Of a stretch of DNA of 64,000 bases, positions 17,843 to 28,174 are shown piece after piece. The notes under the pieces were generated by a model. It did not search any database. It was not told the DNA's origin and saw only the letters and a program-made list of their open reading frames with translations. The stretch is taken from NCBI RefSeq assembly GCF_000278275.1, contig NZ_JH725147.1:1166849-1230848 (forward strand), written 5' to 3'. Both the position numbers and the translations under genes were made by a program. The first letter of the stretch is position 1, and every line of letters begins with the position of its first letter. Source of the stretch: Bartonella tamiae Th239. GTDB taxonomy: Bacteria; Pseudomonadota; Alphaproteobacteria; Rhizobiales; Rhizobiaceae.

Positions 17843-19744
17843 ATGAAAAAAAACAAAACTTTAAAAACCGTTTCGGGAGATTCTGGCGAAACCATTCGCA
17901 CATTATATAATTTATGGCCTTACATGTGGCCTTCACATCGACCTGATTTGAAAATGCGCGTGATTTGGGCATTTTTCTATCTTATAATCGCCAAATTGGT
18001 TTTGATTGCTGTTCCGTACTTCTTCAAATATGCAACCAACGCACTGGATGTCAATTATACACCACCATCATGGTTGCCACCGCTATTAGCGGCTCCAATA
18101 ATGATGGTTTTAGCTTACAATGTGGCACGAATCTTACAAGCTGGTCTTAATCAGCTTCGGGATGCACTTTTTGCTAAAGTAGGCCAACATGCTGTACGTC
18201 AATTAGCCTATAAAACTTTTGTTCATATGCATGAACTCTCTTTACGTTTTCATTTGGAGCGGCGAACAGGGGGGCTTTCAAGAGTTATAGAAAGAGGAAC
18301 AAAGGGTATCGAAGCCATTGTTCGTTTCACCATACTGAATACATTGCCAACGCTTTTCGAATTTATTTTGACGGCATTGGTGTTTTATATAAGCTATGGG
18401 TGGTCTTATCTTTTGATTGTTGCGCTTACTGTTGCTTGTTATACATGGTTTACAATTACTGCTAGCAATTGGCGTATTGCTATTCGCCGTGAAATGAATG
18501 ACTCAGACACGCAAGCCAATTCTCGAGCGATTGATTCATTATTAAATTTTGAAACCGTTAAATATTTTGGCAATGAAGCTTTAGAAGCACGACGTTTTGA
18601 TAGCTCAATGGCCGATTATGAACGCTCTGCGACAAAAACATGGATTTCGCTTGGGTGGTTGAATTTTGGCCAAGCTGTTATTTTTGGTATTGGCATGGCT
18701 ATTATGATGTCCATGTCTGCTTATGCCGTGATAAATGGTCAACAAACCTTAGGTGATTTTGTTTTTATTAACGCTTTGTTGATGCAATTGTCCATACCAT
18801 TAAACTTTATTGGTTCTATTTATCGTGAAGTCCGGCAAGGATTAACGGATATTGAAGCTATGTTTGATCTGCTCGATGTGCAACAAGAAGTTCAAGATGC
18901 TCCTGATGCAAAAGAGTTGGATGTGGTAAAGGCCGATATAAAATTTGACTCAGTAAAGTTCTTTTATGATCAAAATCGACCCATTTTAAAAGATGTTAGT
19001 TTTGAAGTGCCATCTGGTAAAACAGTTGCCATAGTAGGACCTTCTGGTGCCGGCAAGTCAACACTTTCCCGCTTATTGTTTCGCTATTACGACGTTCAGC
19101 AAGGTGCGATTTTTATTGATGATCAAGATATCAGGTTTGTAACACAGGAAAGTTTAAGAAAATCAATTGGTATTGTTCCGCAAGATACGGTTTTGTTTAA
19201 TGATACAATTGCTTATAATATTCGTTATGGACGTCCTGATGCAACCGATGAAGACGTCTATAAGGCTGCTCAAATGGCACAAATTAGTGATTTTATTGAA
19301 CAGCTTCCTGATGGCTATCAAACAATGGTTGGCGAGCGCGGTTTGAAATTATCAGGTGGTGAAAAACAAAGAGTGGCAATTGCTCGTACCCTGTTAAAAT
19401 CTCCTCCCATTTTAATTTTGGATGAAGCCACATCTGCTTTGGATACGGCGACTGAACAAGAAATTCAAAATGCATTGGATATTGTAAGTCAAGGACGAAC
19501 GACATTGGTTATTGCCCACCGTCTTTCAACTGTCGTTAATGCTGATGAAATATTGGTATTGAAACAGGGACGAATTATAGAACGCGGAAAACATGATGTT
19601 TTATTGAAAAAAAGCGGACTTTATGCCTCTATGTGGAATAAACAACTTGAAGTTATTAAAGCTGAAGAAAAATTGCGTCAAATGCGTCAAGACGATGAGT
19701 TGGGAATGATTACTCCTTTCAAAACTAAAGATGAATTGTTTTGA
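17843..19744 (+). CDS. Atm1-type ABC exporter (ABCB7/HMT1 family)
   Basis: A 633-residue half-transporter with the permease domain first (about 38-340, six membrane segments) and one ATPase domain after. Walker A is [15 protein letters not shown], the signature is LSGGEKQRVAIART, Walker B is ILILDEATSALD, and the H-loop is VIAHRLSTV. The permease reads LRFHLERRTGGLSRVIERGT, which is characteristic of the Atm1/HMT1/ABCB7 branch. Characterised members export glutathione-linked sulfur or metal conjugates and link to iron-sulfur biogenesis and metal tolerance. It would work as a homodimer in the inner membrane. The spacer after it (19745-20137) holds no supported gene. Confidence 0.93.
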   Translation: MKKNKTLKTVSGDSGETIRTLYNLWPYMWPSHRPDLKMRVIWAFFYLIIAKLVLIAVPYFFKYATNALDVNYTPPSWLPPLLAAPIMMVLAYNVARILQAGLNQLRDALFAKVGQHAVRQLAYKTFVHMHELSLRFHLERRTGGLSRVIERGTKGIEAIVRFTILNTLPTLFEFILTALVFYISYGWSYLLIVALTVACYTWFTITASNWRIAIRREMNDSDTQANSRAIDSLLNFETVKYFGNEALEARRFDSSMADYERSATKTWISLGWLNFGQAVIFGIGMAIMMSMSAYAVINGQQTLGDFVFINALLMQLSIPLNFIGSIYREVRQGLTDIEAMFDLLDVQQEVQDAPDAKELDVVKADIKFDSVKFFYDQNRPILKDVSFEVPSGKTVAIVGPSGAGKSTLSRLLFRYYDVQQGAIFIDDQDIRFVTQESLRKSIGIVPQDTVLFNDTIAYNIRYGRPDATDEDVYKAAQMAQISDFIEQLPDGYQTMVGERGLKLSGGEKQRVAIARTLLKSPPILILDEATSALDTATEQEIQNALDIVSQGRTTLVIAHRLSTVVNADEILVLKQGRIIERGKHDVLLKKSGLYASMWNKQLEVIKAEEKLRQMRQDDELGMITPFKTKDELF

Positions 19745-20137
19745 TTACAGATGTTTTTCATATAAAAATTTTAAAACAGTATTGAAAAAAGATTTTAATC
19801 TCGTGTCATAAATCCAAACGTATATGATTGTCTGAATGAAATGTTGTCGCTCTATCGTGCCGTGATATGTTGAGTTTTATTCTTTTAAAATTATGAAATA
19901 AATGAATATGGATGTTTGAAAGATTGCGCGAAAGATTTCATTTTATTCAACCAGTTCTATTTGTTCTCTTTATCAGAGGTTCTTTTGGTTGTGGTTTGAT
20001 ATTATAAAAAAGAATGGCTGTGTATTCTTAATAAGTATGAACTAATTAAGTAGTTTTTTGTTTATAGATTGAGTACAAGAAAGCGAAACACAACTTCATG
20101 TGATGAAAACATTTCAAATTATTCAATAGGTTCCGAC
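19745..20137. other. Intergenic spacer upstream of psd
   Basis: About 390 AT-rich bases with no supported gene. A 31-codon frame at 19912-20007 (MFERLRERFHFIQPVLFVLF start) has no good ribosome site. The region presumably holds the promoter for psd-pssA, but I see no clear -35/-10 pair. Confidence 0.4.
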
Positions 20138-20833
20138 ATGAGTATAGTTAAATCAGTTCGCAATAGTTTTGCGCCTATCCATAGGGAAGGTTATCCATTT
20201 ATAGCAGCTTTTTTTGTTGTCTCCCTCATTCTTGGTTGGCTTTGGGCTCCTCTTTTTTGGGTTGGTTTGGTCTTAACAATCTGGTGCATTTATTTTTTTC
20301 GTGATCCTCAACGTGTCACACCCATTGATCCAAACTTGGTCATAAGTCCTGCTGATGGAATAATTTCTTACGTCGGTCCTTTCTCCCCTCCAGAAGAGTT
20401 AGGGTTAGATGATGAGATGATCCGTGTTTCAGTATTTATGAATGTTTTTTCCTGTCATATTAATCGTATCCCAATTGATGGTAAGGTTCATTCCATTATT
20501 TATAAGCCTGGTAAATTTTATAATGCTGAGCTTGATAAAGCCAGTGATCAAAATGAACGCCATAGTTTTTTGATTGAAACAGATCATGGTGATGTGGCCG
20601 TTGTTCAAGTTGCGGGTCTTGTTGCCCGTCGTATTCTTAGCTGGTCTAAAGAAAATGAATTGGTTGTTGCAGGTCAACGTTTTGGGCTTATTCGCTTTGG
20701 TTCGAGATTGGATGTTTATCTTCCGCGTGAAGCTCAGTTACGCGTAGCCGTAGGGCAAAAAGCGATTGCAGGAGAAACTGTTTTTGCATCTTTCGATACA
20801 AGTGCTACAATCAAAGACTTTAGATTGGACTAA
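20138..20833 (+). CDS. psd: Phosphatidylserine decarboxylase proenzyme
   Basis: Psd makes phosphatidylethanolamine from phosphatidylserine at the inner membrane. The short (about 230-residue) type is recognised by [12 protein letters not shown] and the [13 protein letters not shown] segment. [11 protein letters not shown] near residue 185-195 carries the Ser that becomes the pyruvoyl group on self-cleavage. Two membrane segments lie at about residues 22-58. The longest frame starts at TTG 20069, but ATG 20138 has AGG eight bases upstream and gives [10 protein letters not shown], 231 residues, matching the family. pssA follows eight bases after, so the PS-to-PE route is one transcript. Confidence 0.95.
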   Translation: MSIVKSVRNSFAPIHREGYPFIAAFFVVSLILGWLWAPLFWVGLVLTIWCIYFFRDPQRVTPIDPNLVISPADGIISYVGPFSPPEELGLDDEMIRVSVFMNVFSCHINRIPIDGKVHSIIYKPGKFYNAELDKASDQNERHSFLIETDHGDVAVVQVAGLVARRILSWSKENELVVAGQRFGLIRFGSRLDVYLPREAQLRVAVGQKAIAGETVFASFDTSATIKDFRLD

Positions 20834-20841
20834 ATAATATA

Positions 20842-21690
20842 ATGGAGACCCCTTCGCCATTTCCACCTTTTGATCCTGATGGCCATAGAAGTGATGAGGA
20901 GCATCGCCGCCGCTCTCTCATACCAATGCGTTATGTCATTCCAAATGTCATCACGATACTTGCCATTTGTGCTGGTGTGAGTGGCATAAGATTGGCATTT
21001 GAACATCGCTTTGAATCGGCTATTTTAATGGTGCTTTTGGCGGCTATTTTAGATGGTTTGGATGGTCGAATTGCGCGTTTAATGAACGGCAGCTCACCCT
21101 TTGGTGCGCAAATGGATTCCTTGGCAGATGTTGTCAATTTTGGCGTAGCCCCTGCTTTAGTCGTTTATTCTTACGTTCTTGATCAAGCACATCAAGTAGG
21201 CTGGGTAGCAGCACTTGTTTATTGTATCGCGTGTTGTTTGCGTTTGGCGCGGTTTAATGTGATGTTAGAAGATGTCAATATGCCTGATTGGCAAAAAGAT
21301 TATTTTGTTGGTGTTCCAGCACCTGCGGGTGCTCTTTTGGTGCTTTTACCAATTTATCTTGGTAGTCTTGGATTGGATCCTGGATTGGGTTGGGCTTTAT
21401 TTTTTAGTCTTTATACGGTTTTTATTGCATTTTTATTGGTGAGCCGATTGCCAGTATGGAATGGTAAAAATATTGGACAACAATTAAGACGTGATCTTGT
21501 TATTCCTATCATGTTGATCATTGTGATTTATGTTGGGTTTCTTGCCACTTATACGTGGCAAACACTTTTAATAACAGCATTTTCTTATATCATCTTTCTT
21601 CCTATAAGCCTTATATCTTATCGTAAGCGTGCAATTTTTGAAAAATTAAAAGAACAACAAAAAGATAATGATGTGGTTGAAAAAAATTAA
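20842..21690 (+). CDS. pssA: CDP-diacylglycerol-serine O-phosphatidyltransferase
   Basis: PssA joins serine to CDP-diacylglycerol to give phosphatidylserine, the substrate of Psd encoded just upstream. The CDP-alcohol phosphotransferase motif is DGLDGRIARLMNGSSPFGAQ followed by MDSLAD, near residues 72-97, with all key Asp, Gly, Ala, Arg positions. The protein is 282 residues with about eight membrane segments. A proline-rich, charged cytoplasmic N-terminus (METPSPFPPFDPDGHRSDEE) precedes the first segment. It is the membrane-embedded type II enzyme found in alphaproteobacteria. Confidence 0.95.
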   Translation: METPSPFPPFDPDGHRSDEEHRRRSLIPMRYVIPNVITILAICAGVSGIRLAFEHRFESAILMVLLAAILDGLDGRIARLMNGSSPFGAQMDSLADVVNFGVAPALVVYSYVLDQAHQVGWVAALVYCIACCLRLARFNVMLEDVNMPDWQKDYFVGVPAPAGALLVLLPIYLGSLGLDPGLGWALFFSLYTVFIAFLLVSRLPVWNGKNIGQQLRRDLVIPIMLIIVIYVGFLATYTWQTLLITAFSYIIFLPISLISYRKRAIFEKLKEQQKDNDVVEKN

Positions 21691-21963
21691 TAAATAATCA
21701 ATAATGTCCAATCCTTTTTTAAGGACAGCAACGATCTACAATAATACATTATGGTAATATTGACCTTGTGATTGCAATTTTTAGTGTAGCACTGAATAAT
21801 TTTAGATACAATTATATTCAGCGCCTATTCTAGGCATGTTATGAACGATGAAAAATATACATTATTTTAACATGACCATAAATTTAAACCGATTGCTGTT
21901 TTAAATATTTGATTAAAGCAATTTTAAATCTAATCATTTTATTTGTGGTCATGATACAATTTA

Positions 21964-22716
21964 TTATTCAGGACTTTTATACTGTAAAAAGCAATTTTTT
22001 CTTGCATCAAATAAACAACCTGTCTCTTGTAAATGTGGAGAAGCCAATTGAGCAATTTTTACAGCTATTTCCTCGGCCGTTGGCAAAGTTTCTGGATCCT
22101 CTCCTGGTGCAGCCGCTGCACGCATAGCTGTTCGTGTTGCGCCGGGGTTAACTAAATTAATTTTTATCGGTGTTTGTTTTAATTCATCGGCCCAACACCG
22201 TCCAATGACTTCGAGGGCCGCTTTTGATGCCGCATAAGGCCCCCAAAAGCTTCTTGCAGAATGTGCAACGCCTGATGATAAAAGGATTGCCCGTCCCTTA
22301 TCGGAATGACGCAAGAGTGGCTCAACTGTTCGAATGAGACGCCATTGACTTGTCACATTGATAGTAAAAACTTCTTCAAAGATAGGAGCTTCAACATGTG
22401 AAATTGGCGCAATTGTTCCTAAAACGCCAGCATTGGCTACGACTATATCAAGCTTACCCCAACGCTTTGCTATTTTTTCTCCTAAAAGATCTATAGCTGC
22501 CATATCATGCAAGTCTAATGGAACAAGTGTTGTACTGGATCCACATTCTTTCACTGCATCGTCAAGTTCTTCCAATCCCTTAATGCTACGCGCAACAGCA
22601 ATAATATGAGCACCTCTTTTTGCAAATTCTAAAGAGAGTTGATATCCAATACCACGAGACGCACCAGTGACAAGCGCTAGCCGTCCTTTTAAATCAAAAG
22701 AATGACACAAAGACAT
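21964..22716 (-). CDS. SDR-family oxidoreductase
   Basis: A 250-residue classical short-chain dehydrogenase. The cofactor motif is VTGASRGIGYQLS near residues 16-28. NAG is in VVANAGVLGT, and the catalytic Ser and Tyr-x3-Lys are in LLSSGVAHSARSFWGPYAASK near 145-165. The substrate is unknown. The gene overlaps the purF stop by one base (TAATG), a coupling seen in relatives where an SDR follows purF. The 273-base spacer between its end and pssA's end is AT-rich and empty as far as I can see. Confidence 0.88.
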   Translation of the reverse strand: MSLCHSFDLKGRLALVTGASRGIGYQLSLEFAKRGAHIIAVARSIKGLEELDDAVKECGSSTTLVPLDLHDMAAIDLLGEKIAKRWGKLDIVVANAGVLGTIAPISHVEAPIFEEVFTINVTSQWRLIRTVEPLLRHSDKGRAILLSSGVAHSARSFWGPYAASKAALEVIGRCWADELKQTPIKINLVNPGATRTAMRAAAAPGEDPETLPTAEEIAVKIAQLASPHLQETGCLFDARKNCFLQYKSPE

Positions 22717-24206
22717 TATCGACTGCTTCGTAAAACTGAAAGTTTATGCACATTATTAAAACTGTCTTGATCGATTAACGGTGTCGGATAATCGCCCGTA
22801 AAATAATGATCAGTAAATTGCGGATTTTCGTTGTTGCGTTTTTCGCCACTTACAGCTTGATAAAGCCCATCAATCGATAAAAATTCTAATGAATCAGCAC
22901 CAATAAAATCACACATTGATTGCAAATCAGGATATTGATTGGCAAGAAGCTTGTCTGCCTCTGGTGTATCTATACCATAAAAATCTGGATGGAATATCAT
23001 TGGGCTCGCAACCCGAATATGAACTTCACGCGCCCCAGCTTCACGCAGCATTTGAACAATCTTAACTGACGTTGTGCCGCGTACAATTGAATCATCGACT
23101 AAAACAACGCGTTTATTTTCAATAACAGGACGGTTGGCTGAATGTTTGAGTTTAACCCCAAAAGCACGGATTTGTTGTGTCGGTTCGATAAAGGTTCGTC
23201 CAACATAATGATTGCGTATAATGCCAAGTTCAAATGGAATGCCGCTTTTTTGAGCATAGCCAATTGCTGCTGGCGTCCCACCATCTGGTACAGGAACAAC
23301 AACATCGCCCAAACAAGGCGATTCTTCAGCTAATTCTTTACCCATATTTTTGCGTGCATCATAAACACTTCGCCCATCGACAATCGAATCAGGACGCGCA
23401 AAATAGACATATTCAAATAAACAAGGTTTTTTAAGTTGTTGATCTTTAGGTTTAATAATAGTCGTGGTGATTTCACCGTCTTTTTGTATCTCGCATATGA
23501 TGATTTCACCATTTTCAACATCGCGAATAAATTTCGCGCCAATAATATCAAGCGCACATGTTTCTGAACAAAAAATAGGTTTTCCGTTAAGTTCTCCCAT
23601 AACAAGCGGTCGAATACCGATAGGATCACGTGCGGCAATCAATTTTGTGCGCGTAAGAGCAAGCATCGCATAGCCACCCTCAATTTGATTCATGGCATCA
23701 ACAAATCTGTCCGATGAAGATTTGTGGCGCGATCGTGCTATAAGATGAAGAACCACTTCTGAATCAGATGTTGACTGACAAATGGCACCTGAGGCGATCA
23801 GTTCACGGCGAAGGGTGAGAGCATTGGTTAAATTACCATTATGTGCAATAGCTATCCCCCCAACTTCAAGCTCAGCAAAAAGCGGCTGAACGTTGCGTAA
23901 AGCTGTTTCACCTGTTGTGGAGTAGCGTGTATGGCCAATCGCACGATTTCCTGGAAGGCGTGCAAGTGTGACGGGATCTGTATAATGATCACCGACAAGT
24001 CCCATATGCTTTTCAAGATGGAACGCATTGTCATGATAAGAAACAATACCCGCGGCTTCTTGTCCACGATGTTGCAAGGCATGAAGACCAAGTGCGGTTA
24101 GTGTTGATGCGTCGTCGTGACCAAGAATGCCAAAGACACCACATTCTTCATGGAGTGTATCATCATCAAGAAAAAAATTATTATGGGATAAATCATTCTT
24201 TGACAT
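22716..24206 (-). CDS. purF: Amidophosphoribosyltransferase
   Basis: PurF performs the first committed purine step, making phosphoribosylamine from PRPP and glutamine. The N-terminal glutaminase nucleophile is the Cys in EECGVFGILGHDD, after a short propeptide of about 20 residues that is normally removed. HGNLTN and STSDSEV are glutaminase loops. The PRPP loop is VVLVDDSIVRGTTS near residues 370-383. Length 496 is standard. It sits between cvpA upstream and an SDR gene downstream. The cvpA-purF association is widespread. Confidence 0.96.
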   Translation of the reverse strand: MSKNDLSHNNFFLDDDTLHEECGVFGILGHDDASTLTALGLHALQHRGQEAAGIVSYHDNAFHLEKHMGLVGDHYTDPVTLARLPGNRAIGHTRYSTTGETALRNVQPLFAELEVGGIAIAHNGNLTNALTLRRELIASGAICQSTSDSEVVLHLIARSRHKSSSDRFVDAMNQIEGGYAMLALTRTKLIAARDPIGIRPLVMGELNGKPIFCSETCALDIIGAKFIRDVENGEIIICEIQKDGEITTTIIKPKDQQLKKPCLFEYVYFARPDSIVDGRSVYDARKNMGKELAEESPCLGDVVVPVPDGGTPAAIGYAQKSGIPFELGIIRNHYVGRTFIEPTQQIRAFGVKLKHSANRPVIENKRVVLVDDSIVRGTTSVKIVQMLREAGAREVHIRVASPMIFHPDFYGIDTPEADKLLANQYPDLQSMCDFIGADSLEFLSIDGLYQAVSGEKRNNENPQFTDHYFTGDYPTPLIDQDSFNNVHKLSVLRSSR

Positions 24207-24327
24207 CGCGACCTTCCAAAGCAGATGTTAAAAATAATTTATAACATATAATTAAGATCAATAGAAGCAAATCCGTAAAAATTCATTGCATATATTATTT
24301 TTTTTATAAAAGATTTTCAGATTTTTG

Positions 24328-24846
24328 TTATGTATGTTTCTTTTGTAGATAATCAAAGAAAAAATCGGGATCTTTTGGTAAAATATTTACAATCTTTAAG
24401 CTTAAAGAATCAAGCATGGGTTTTGTTTTTGCCTGAGAAATCCAAGCAGATTGATCTTCTGGTTTGATCAAAAGATTAATAAGAAGCACAGCGATAACCA
24501 TAATGAAAATGCCACGAATAATGCCGAAGACAAATCCAAAGCTGCGATCAATTGCACCAATACGACTGTCGATAATAACATCTGCTATTTTCATTGTGAC
24601 GACCGAAACAATGACAAAGGTAATAATAAAGATGATGAGCATAGTTGCAATGAGCGCAATTATATCATTTGAAAGATAAGGTTTAACGTAAGGAAGAAGA
24701 TATTTATATAAAAACACCGCAGCAATGGCCGCAACAACCCAAGAAATAAGGGACAATATTTCACGCGAAAAGCCACGAAGCATAGCTAAAAAGGCCGAAA
24801 TCAAAATTACAGCTATGAAGATACCATCAAGTCCAGTCATGAACAT
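24328..24846 (-). CDS. cvpA: CvpA-family inner membrane protein
   Basis: A 172-residue protein with four membrane segments and the CvpA core. This begins LDGIFIAVILISAFLAMLRG, then FSREILSLISWVVAAI, and later IGAIDRSFGFVFGIIRGIFI. E. coli CvpA is needed for colicin V production and envelope robustness; the molecular role is unclear. A sequence AAGGA lies seven bases before ATG 24846, so I keep that start rather than the second ATG at 24840. It precedes purF by about 120 bases, as in many Gram-negative genomes. Confidence 0.9.
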   Translation of the reverse strand: MFMTGLDGIFIAVILISAFLAMLRGFSREILSLISWVVAAIAAVFLYKYLLPYVKPYLSNDIIALIATMLIIFIITFVIVSVVTMKIADVIIDSRIGAIDRSFGFVFGIIRGIFIMVIAVLLINLLIKPEDQSAWISQAKTKPMLDSLSLKIVNILPKDPDFFFDYLQKKHT

Positions 24847-25292
24847 TCGTTTTTCCTTACATTTAATAAATTCAGCCTATTAAAATAGAAGATATATATC
24901 GCTCAACACGCTCTATTTAAAATTGGATGAATAAACAGCACTATCAATATTTTTTGCGTTGTGACAAGAGGAAGACACGTTTATCCTCATGAACCTCATA
25001 TCCAATCTTTGACCTGCATCCGTGATAAAAGTGTATTCGTTCGTAAAATGTTTATCACTCACAGATGATAGTCATGACGAATAATTGTTGTGTTAGAGCG
25101 TCGATATTAAAAATGTGTTTTGCTTAAAAAACGTGTTTTAAAGTTTTTATTTAAAATGATAGACAATATAGCACCGTTAATTTTAGTATGAGAAATTTGA
25201 TATAAGTAAATAAGATCGTTACATAGACGCCAGTTCCATTGTTGTATAATATGAAATATATACGCTATTTTTACAAAAAATTCTATTAAAGA
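24847..25292. other. Intergenic spacer between radA and cvpA
   Basis: About 450 AT-rich bases without a supported gene. An imperfect stem, GTGATAAA (25022-25029) with TTTATCAC (25051-25058), has a 21-base loop and no T-run. The region presumably holds the cvpA-purF promoter. I see no protein remnant or RNA gene. Confidence 0.4.
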
Positions 25293-26669
25293 TTAGGTGC
25301 GCTTTGCAGCAATCATTGCGACCAATTCAGGAAGATCAGAAAAATCTTTAAGATTAAGGGATGATGAAGTTTTCGTTTCTAGTGTGATGGATGGTAAAAT
25401 TGCCCCTTTAAATCCAAGTTTATGCGCTTCTTTTAATCTTTGTGTGGCATGGGAAACAGCACGAACCGCGCCAGATAAACTCACTTCGCCAAAATAAACA
25501 TGATCGGTTGGAAGAGCAATGCCAGCGATTGAAGACACAAGTGCCGCTGAAACAGCAAGATCGGCCGCAGGTTCGCTTACCCGATAGCCACCTGCAACAT
25601 TTAAATAGACATCATGTTGTCCAAACCTCACACCACAATGAGCTTCAAGAACGGCAAGAATCATAGAAAGTCGATTGCTGTCCCATCCTACAACTGCACG
25701 ACGCGGTGTTCCAAGTGTTGAAGGGGCGACAAGAGCCTGAATTTCTACTAAAATGGGCCGTGTTCCTTCCATACCCGCAAAAACAGCAGCACCAGGGGAT
25801 TTTTCATTGCGTTCACCTAAAAAAAGTTCAGAAGGATTAGAAACCTCACGCAAACCTTTGTCTGACATTTCAAAAACGCCAATTTCATCTGTGGCACCAA
25901 AACGATTTTTGACTGTGCGCAAAATACGATAATGATGCCCCCCTTCGCCTTCAAAATATAAAACGCCATCCACCATATGCTCAACCACACGTGGACCAGC
26001 AATTTGTCCATCTTTTGTGACATGACCGACAAGGACGACTGCAGCACCTGTTTGCTTGGCAAAGCGAATCATCGCTTGCGCACCTGTACGCACTTGCGTT
26101 ACCGTTCCTGGGGCTGACTCAGCTCTATCTGACCAAAGAGTTTGTATCGAATCTATAATCACCAAATCAGGGCGTTTGGTTTGTGAAAGTGTCGCTAAAA
26201 TGTCTTCAACATTTGTTTCTGCTGCAAGCTCAACATTTGTATCACTTGCATCCAAACGTTGCGCTCTCAATCTTATTTGGGCGACGGCTTCTTCCCCTGA
26301 AACATAAATCACTTTATGATTTTGCCGTGACAATGCAGCTGCAGCTTGAGTTAATAATGTTGATTTACCAATGCCGGGATCTCCTCCTACAAGCAGTGCT
26401 GAGCCTCGTACGAAACCGCCTCCCGTAACACGATCAAGTTCATTAATACCTGATTTTATCCGTGGTGCATCTTCAATATCACCTGAAAGTGTTGTTAAAG
26501 CAACGGCGCGCCCCTTTCTTATATTCTTTAATGGACCACTGCCAATGCCACTGGTTAAATCTTCCTCAACCAATGTGTTCCATTCGCCACATGCATCACA
26601 TTTACCTGCCCATCTTGAATGGACAGTGCCGCAATTTTGGCAAATAAATTGAATGCGATTTTTAGCCAT
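25293..26669 (-). CDS. radA: DNA repair protein RadA
   Basis: RadA (Sms) helps branch migration in RecA-dependent recombination. Four cysteines (10, 13, 24, 27) form the N-terminal zinc finger. Walker A is GGDPGIGKSTLL near residues 95-106, and the RadA-specific KNRFG motif is in TVKNRFGATDEIG. The C-terminal Lon-like domain includes DLAVSAALVSSIAGIALP. Length 458 is standard. dnaB's stop is five bases upstream. In many relatives an alanine racemase gene lies between these two, and it is absent here. Confidence 0.96.
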   Translation of the reverse strand: MAKNRIQFICQNCGTVHSRWAGKCDACGEWNTLVEEDLTSGIGSGPLKNIRKGRAVALTTLSGDIEDAPRIKSGINELDRVTGGGFVRGSALLVGGDPGIGKSTLLTQAAAALSRQNHKVIYVSGEEAVAQIRLRAQRLDASDTNVELAAETNVEDILATLSQTKRPDLVIIDSIQTLWSDRAESAPGTVTQVRTGAQAMIRFAKQTGAAVVLVGHVTKDGQIAGPRVVEHMVDGVLYFEGEGGHHYRILRTVKNRFGATDEIGVFEMSDKGLREVSNPSELFLGERNEKSPGAAVFAGMEGTRPILVEIQALVAPSTLGTPRRAVVGWDSNRLSMILAVLEAHCGVRFGQHDVYLNVAGGYRVSEPAADLAVSAALVSSIAGIALPTDHVYFGEVSLSGAVRAVSHATQRLKEAHKLGFKGAILPSITLETKTSSSLNLKDFSDLPELVAMIAAKRT

Positions 26670-26674
26670 AAAAA

Positions 26675-28174
26675 TTAGCCAAATTGCTCTGGTAAATGAT
26701 CATTTTCAACAAGATCAGTAAATCTTGTAAACTCAGCTTGGAAAGCAAGGCGTACAGTTCCTGTTGGACCATGACGTTGTTTGGCGACAATGACTTCAGC
26801 TTTGCCGAAAATCTCATCCATATCCGCTTGCCACTTTAAATGTTCTTCTCCTCCAAGCTTTGGTTCTTTATTTTTTAGATAATATTCTTCGCGATAAACA
26901 AATAAAACCACATCGGCATCTTGTTCGATCGAACCTGATTCACGCAAATCCGATAGTTGAGGACGTTTATCTTCACGCGATTCAACTTGACGTGAAAGCT
27001 GAGAGAGAGCGATGATGGGAACATTCAGTTCTTTTGCAAGTGCTTTTAAACCTGTCGTGATTTCAGTAATTTCTTGCACACGATTGTCTGATGCACGTTT
27101 TGAGCTACCTGTCATGAGTTGGACATAATCAATAATCAAGACATCTAATCCGTGCTGCCGTTTAAGGCGGCGTGCTCTTGCAGCCAATTGCGCAATAGAA
27201 ATCCCCCCTGTTTGATCAATATAAAGTGGTGCTTTTTGCAATCGATTCATTGAGCGTAATAATTTTGCAAATTGATCTTCAGAAATATCGCCTCGGCGTA
27301 TTTTTGACGATGAAACTTCTGCTTGTTCAGAAATGATACGCGTTGCCAATTGTTCTGAAGACATTTCAAGTGAGAAAAATCCAACCACACCGCCTTCATT
27401 CTCATCGTTTGAGTCTTTTCCGTCTTTCTTTTGAACGCAAGCATTGGCAATATTAAATGCTATATTTGTAGCCAATGAGGTTTTTCCCATCGCTGGACGT
27501 CCGGCCAATATGATAAGATCAGAGCGTTGCAAGCCGCCCATTTGTTCATCAAGTTTTTTAATATGTGTTGGAATTCCTGAAAGACGCGATGAGCGTTTTT
27601 TTGCAGCGCCCGCCATGTCAATGGCTTTTTGTATAGCATCTTTGAAACTTTCAAAACCTCCACCATATTTTCCTGTTTCTGCAAGGGTAAACAGTCGTTG
27701 TTCAACTGTCTCTATCTGTTCTGCGGGCGACAGATCCACAATGGAATCGAAGGCGGTATTAACAATTTGATTGCCCAAATCAATCAATGAACGGCGTGTA
27801 TAGAGATCATAAATCACATGTCCATAATCTTCCGCATTGATAATCGTCACAGCTTCTGTGGTTAAACGAACAACATAATTATAAACAGTAATATCGCCGA
27901 CTTTTTCTTCAGATGGCAAAAACGGTTTTATCGTAACTGGATCGGCTGTTTTGCCAAGCTTTATGGTTTCATTTAAGACGTCATAAATTTTTTGATGTAA
28001 AGGTTCAAAAAAATGAAAGGGCTTTAGAAAATCAGAAACACGATCAAGTGCATCATTATTAAACAAAATAGCCCCTAATAAGGCCTGTTCAGCTTCAATA
28101 TTATGGGGAACCTGCCTAAAAGCAGGTGTTTCGTCGCTATGTTTTTGAGCAATATTAAGAAGTTTGGCTTCCAC
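26675..28174 (-). CDS. dnaB: Replicative DNA helicase DnaB
   Basis: DnaB is the hexameric helicase that opens DNA at the replication fork. The N-terminal primase-interaction domain starts VPHNIEAEQALLGAILFNND near residues 22-41. Walker A is AGRPAMGKTSLA, and the Walker B region is VLIIDYVQLMTGS. The later LSQLSRQVESREDKRPQLSD segment is diagnostic of DnaB. The start is a GTG at 28174 with a GAAAGA site upstream. Length 499 has no intein. It is the first gene of a dnaB-radA pair. Confidence 0.97.
   Translation of the reverse strand: MEAKLLNIAQKHSDETPAFRQVPHNIEAEQALLGAILFNNDALDRVSDFLKPFHFFEPLHQKIYDVLNETIKLGKTADPVTIKPFLPSEEKVGDITVYNYVVRLTTEAVTIINAEDYGHVIYDLYTRRSLIDLGNQIVNTAFDSIVDLSPAEQIETVEQRLFTLAETGKYGGGFESFKDAIQKAIDMAGAAKKRSSRLSGIPTHIKKLDEQMGGLQRSDLIILAGRPAMGKTSLATNIAFNIANACVQKKDGKDSNDENEGGVVGFFSLEMSSEQLATRIISEQAEVSSSKIRRGDISEDQFAKLLRSMNRLQKAPLYIDQTGGISIAQLAARARRLKRQHGLDVLIIDYVQLMTGSSKRASDNRVQEITEITTGLKALAKELNVPIIALSQLSRQVESREDKRPQLSDLRESGSIEQDADVVLFVYREEYYLKNKEPKLGGEEHLKWQADMDEIFGKAEVIVAKQRHGPTGTVRLAFQAEFTRFTDLVENDHLPEQFG

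Noticed and set aside
19912..20007. 31-codon plus-strand frame upstream of psd
   Set aside because: It has no good ribosome site and no recognisable family; it could be chance in a long spacer.
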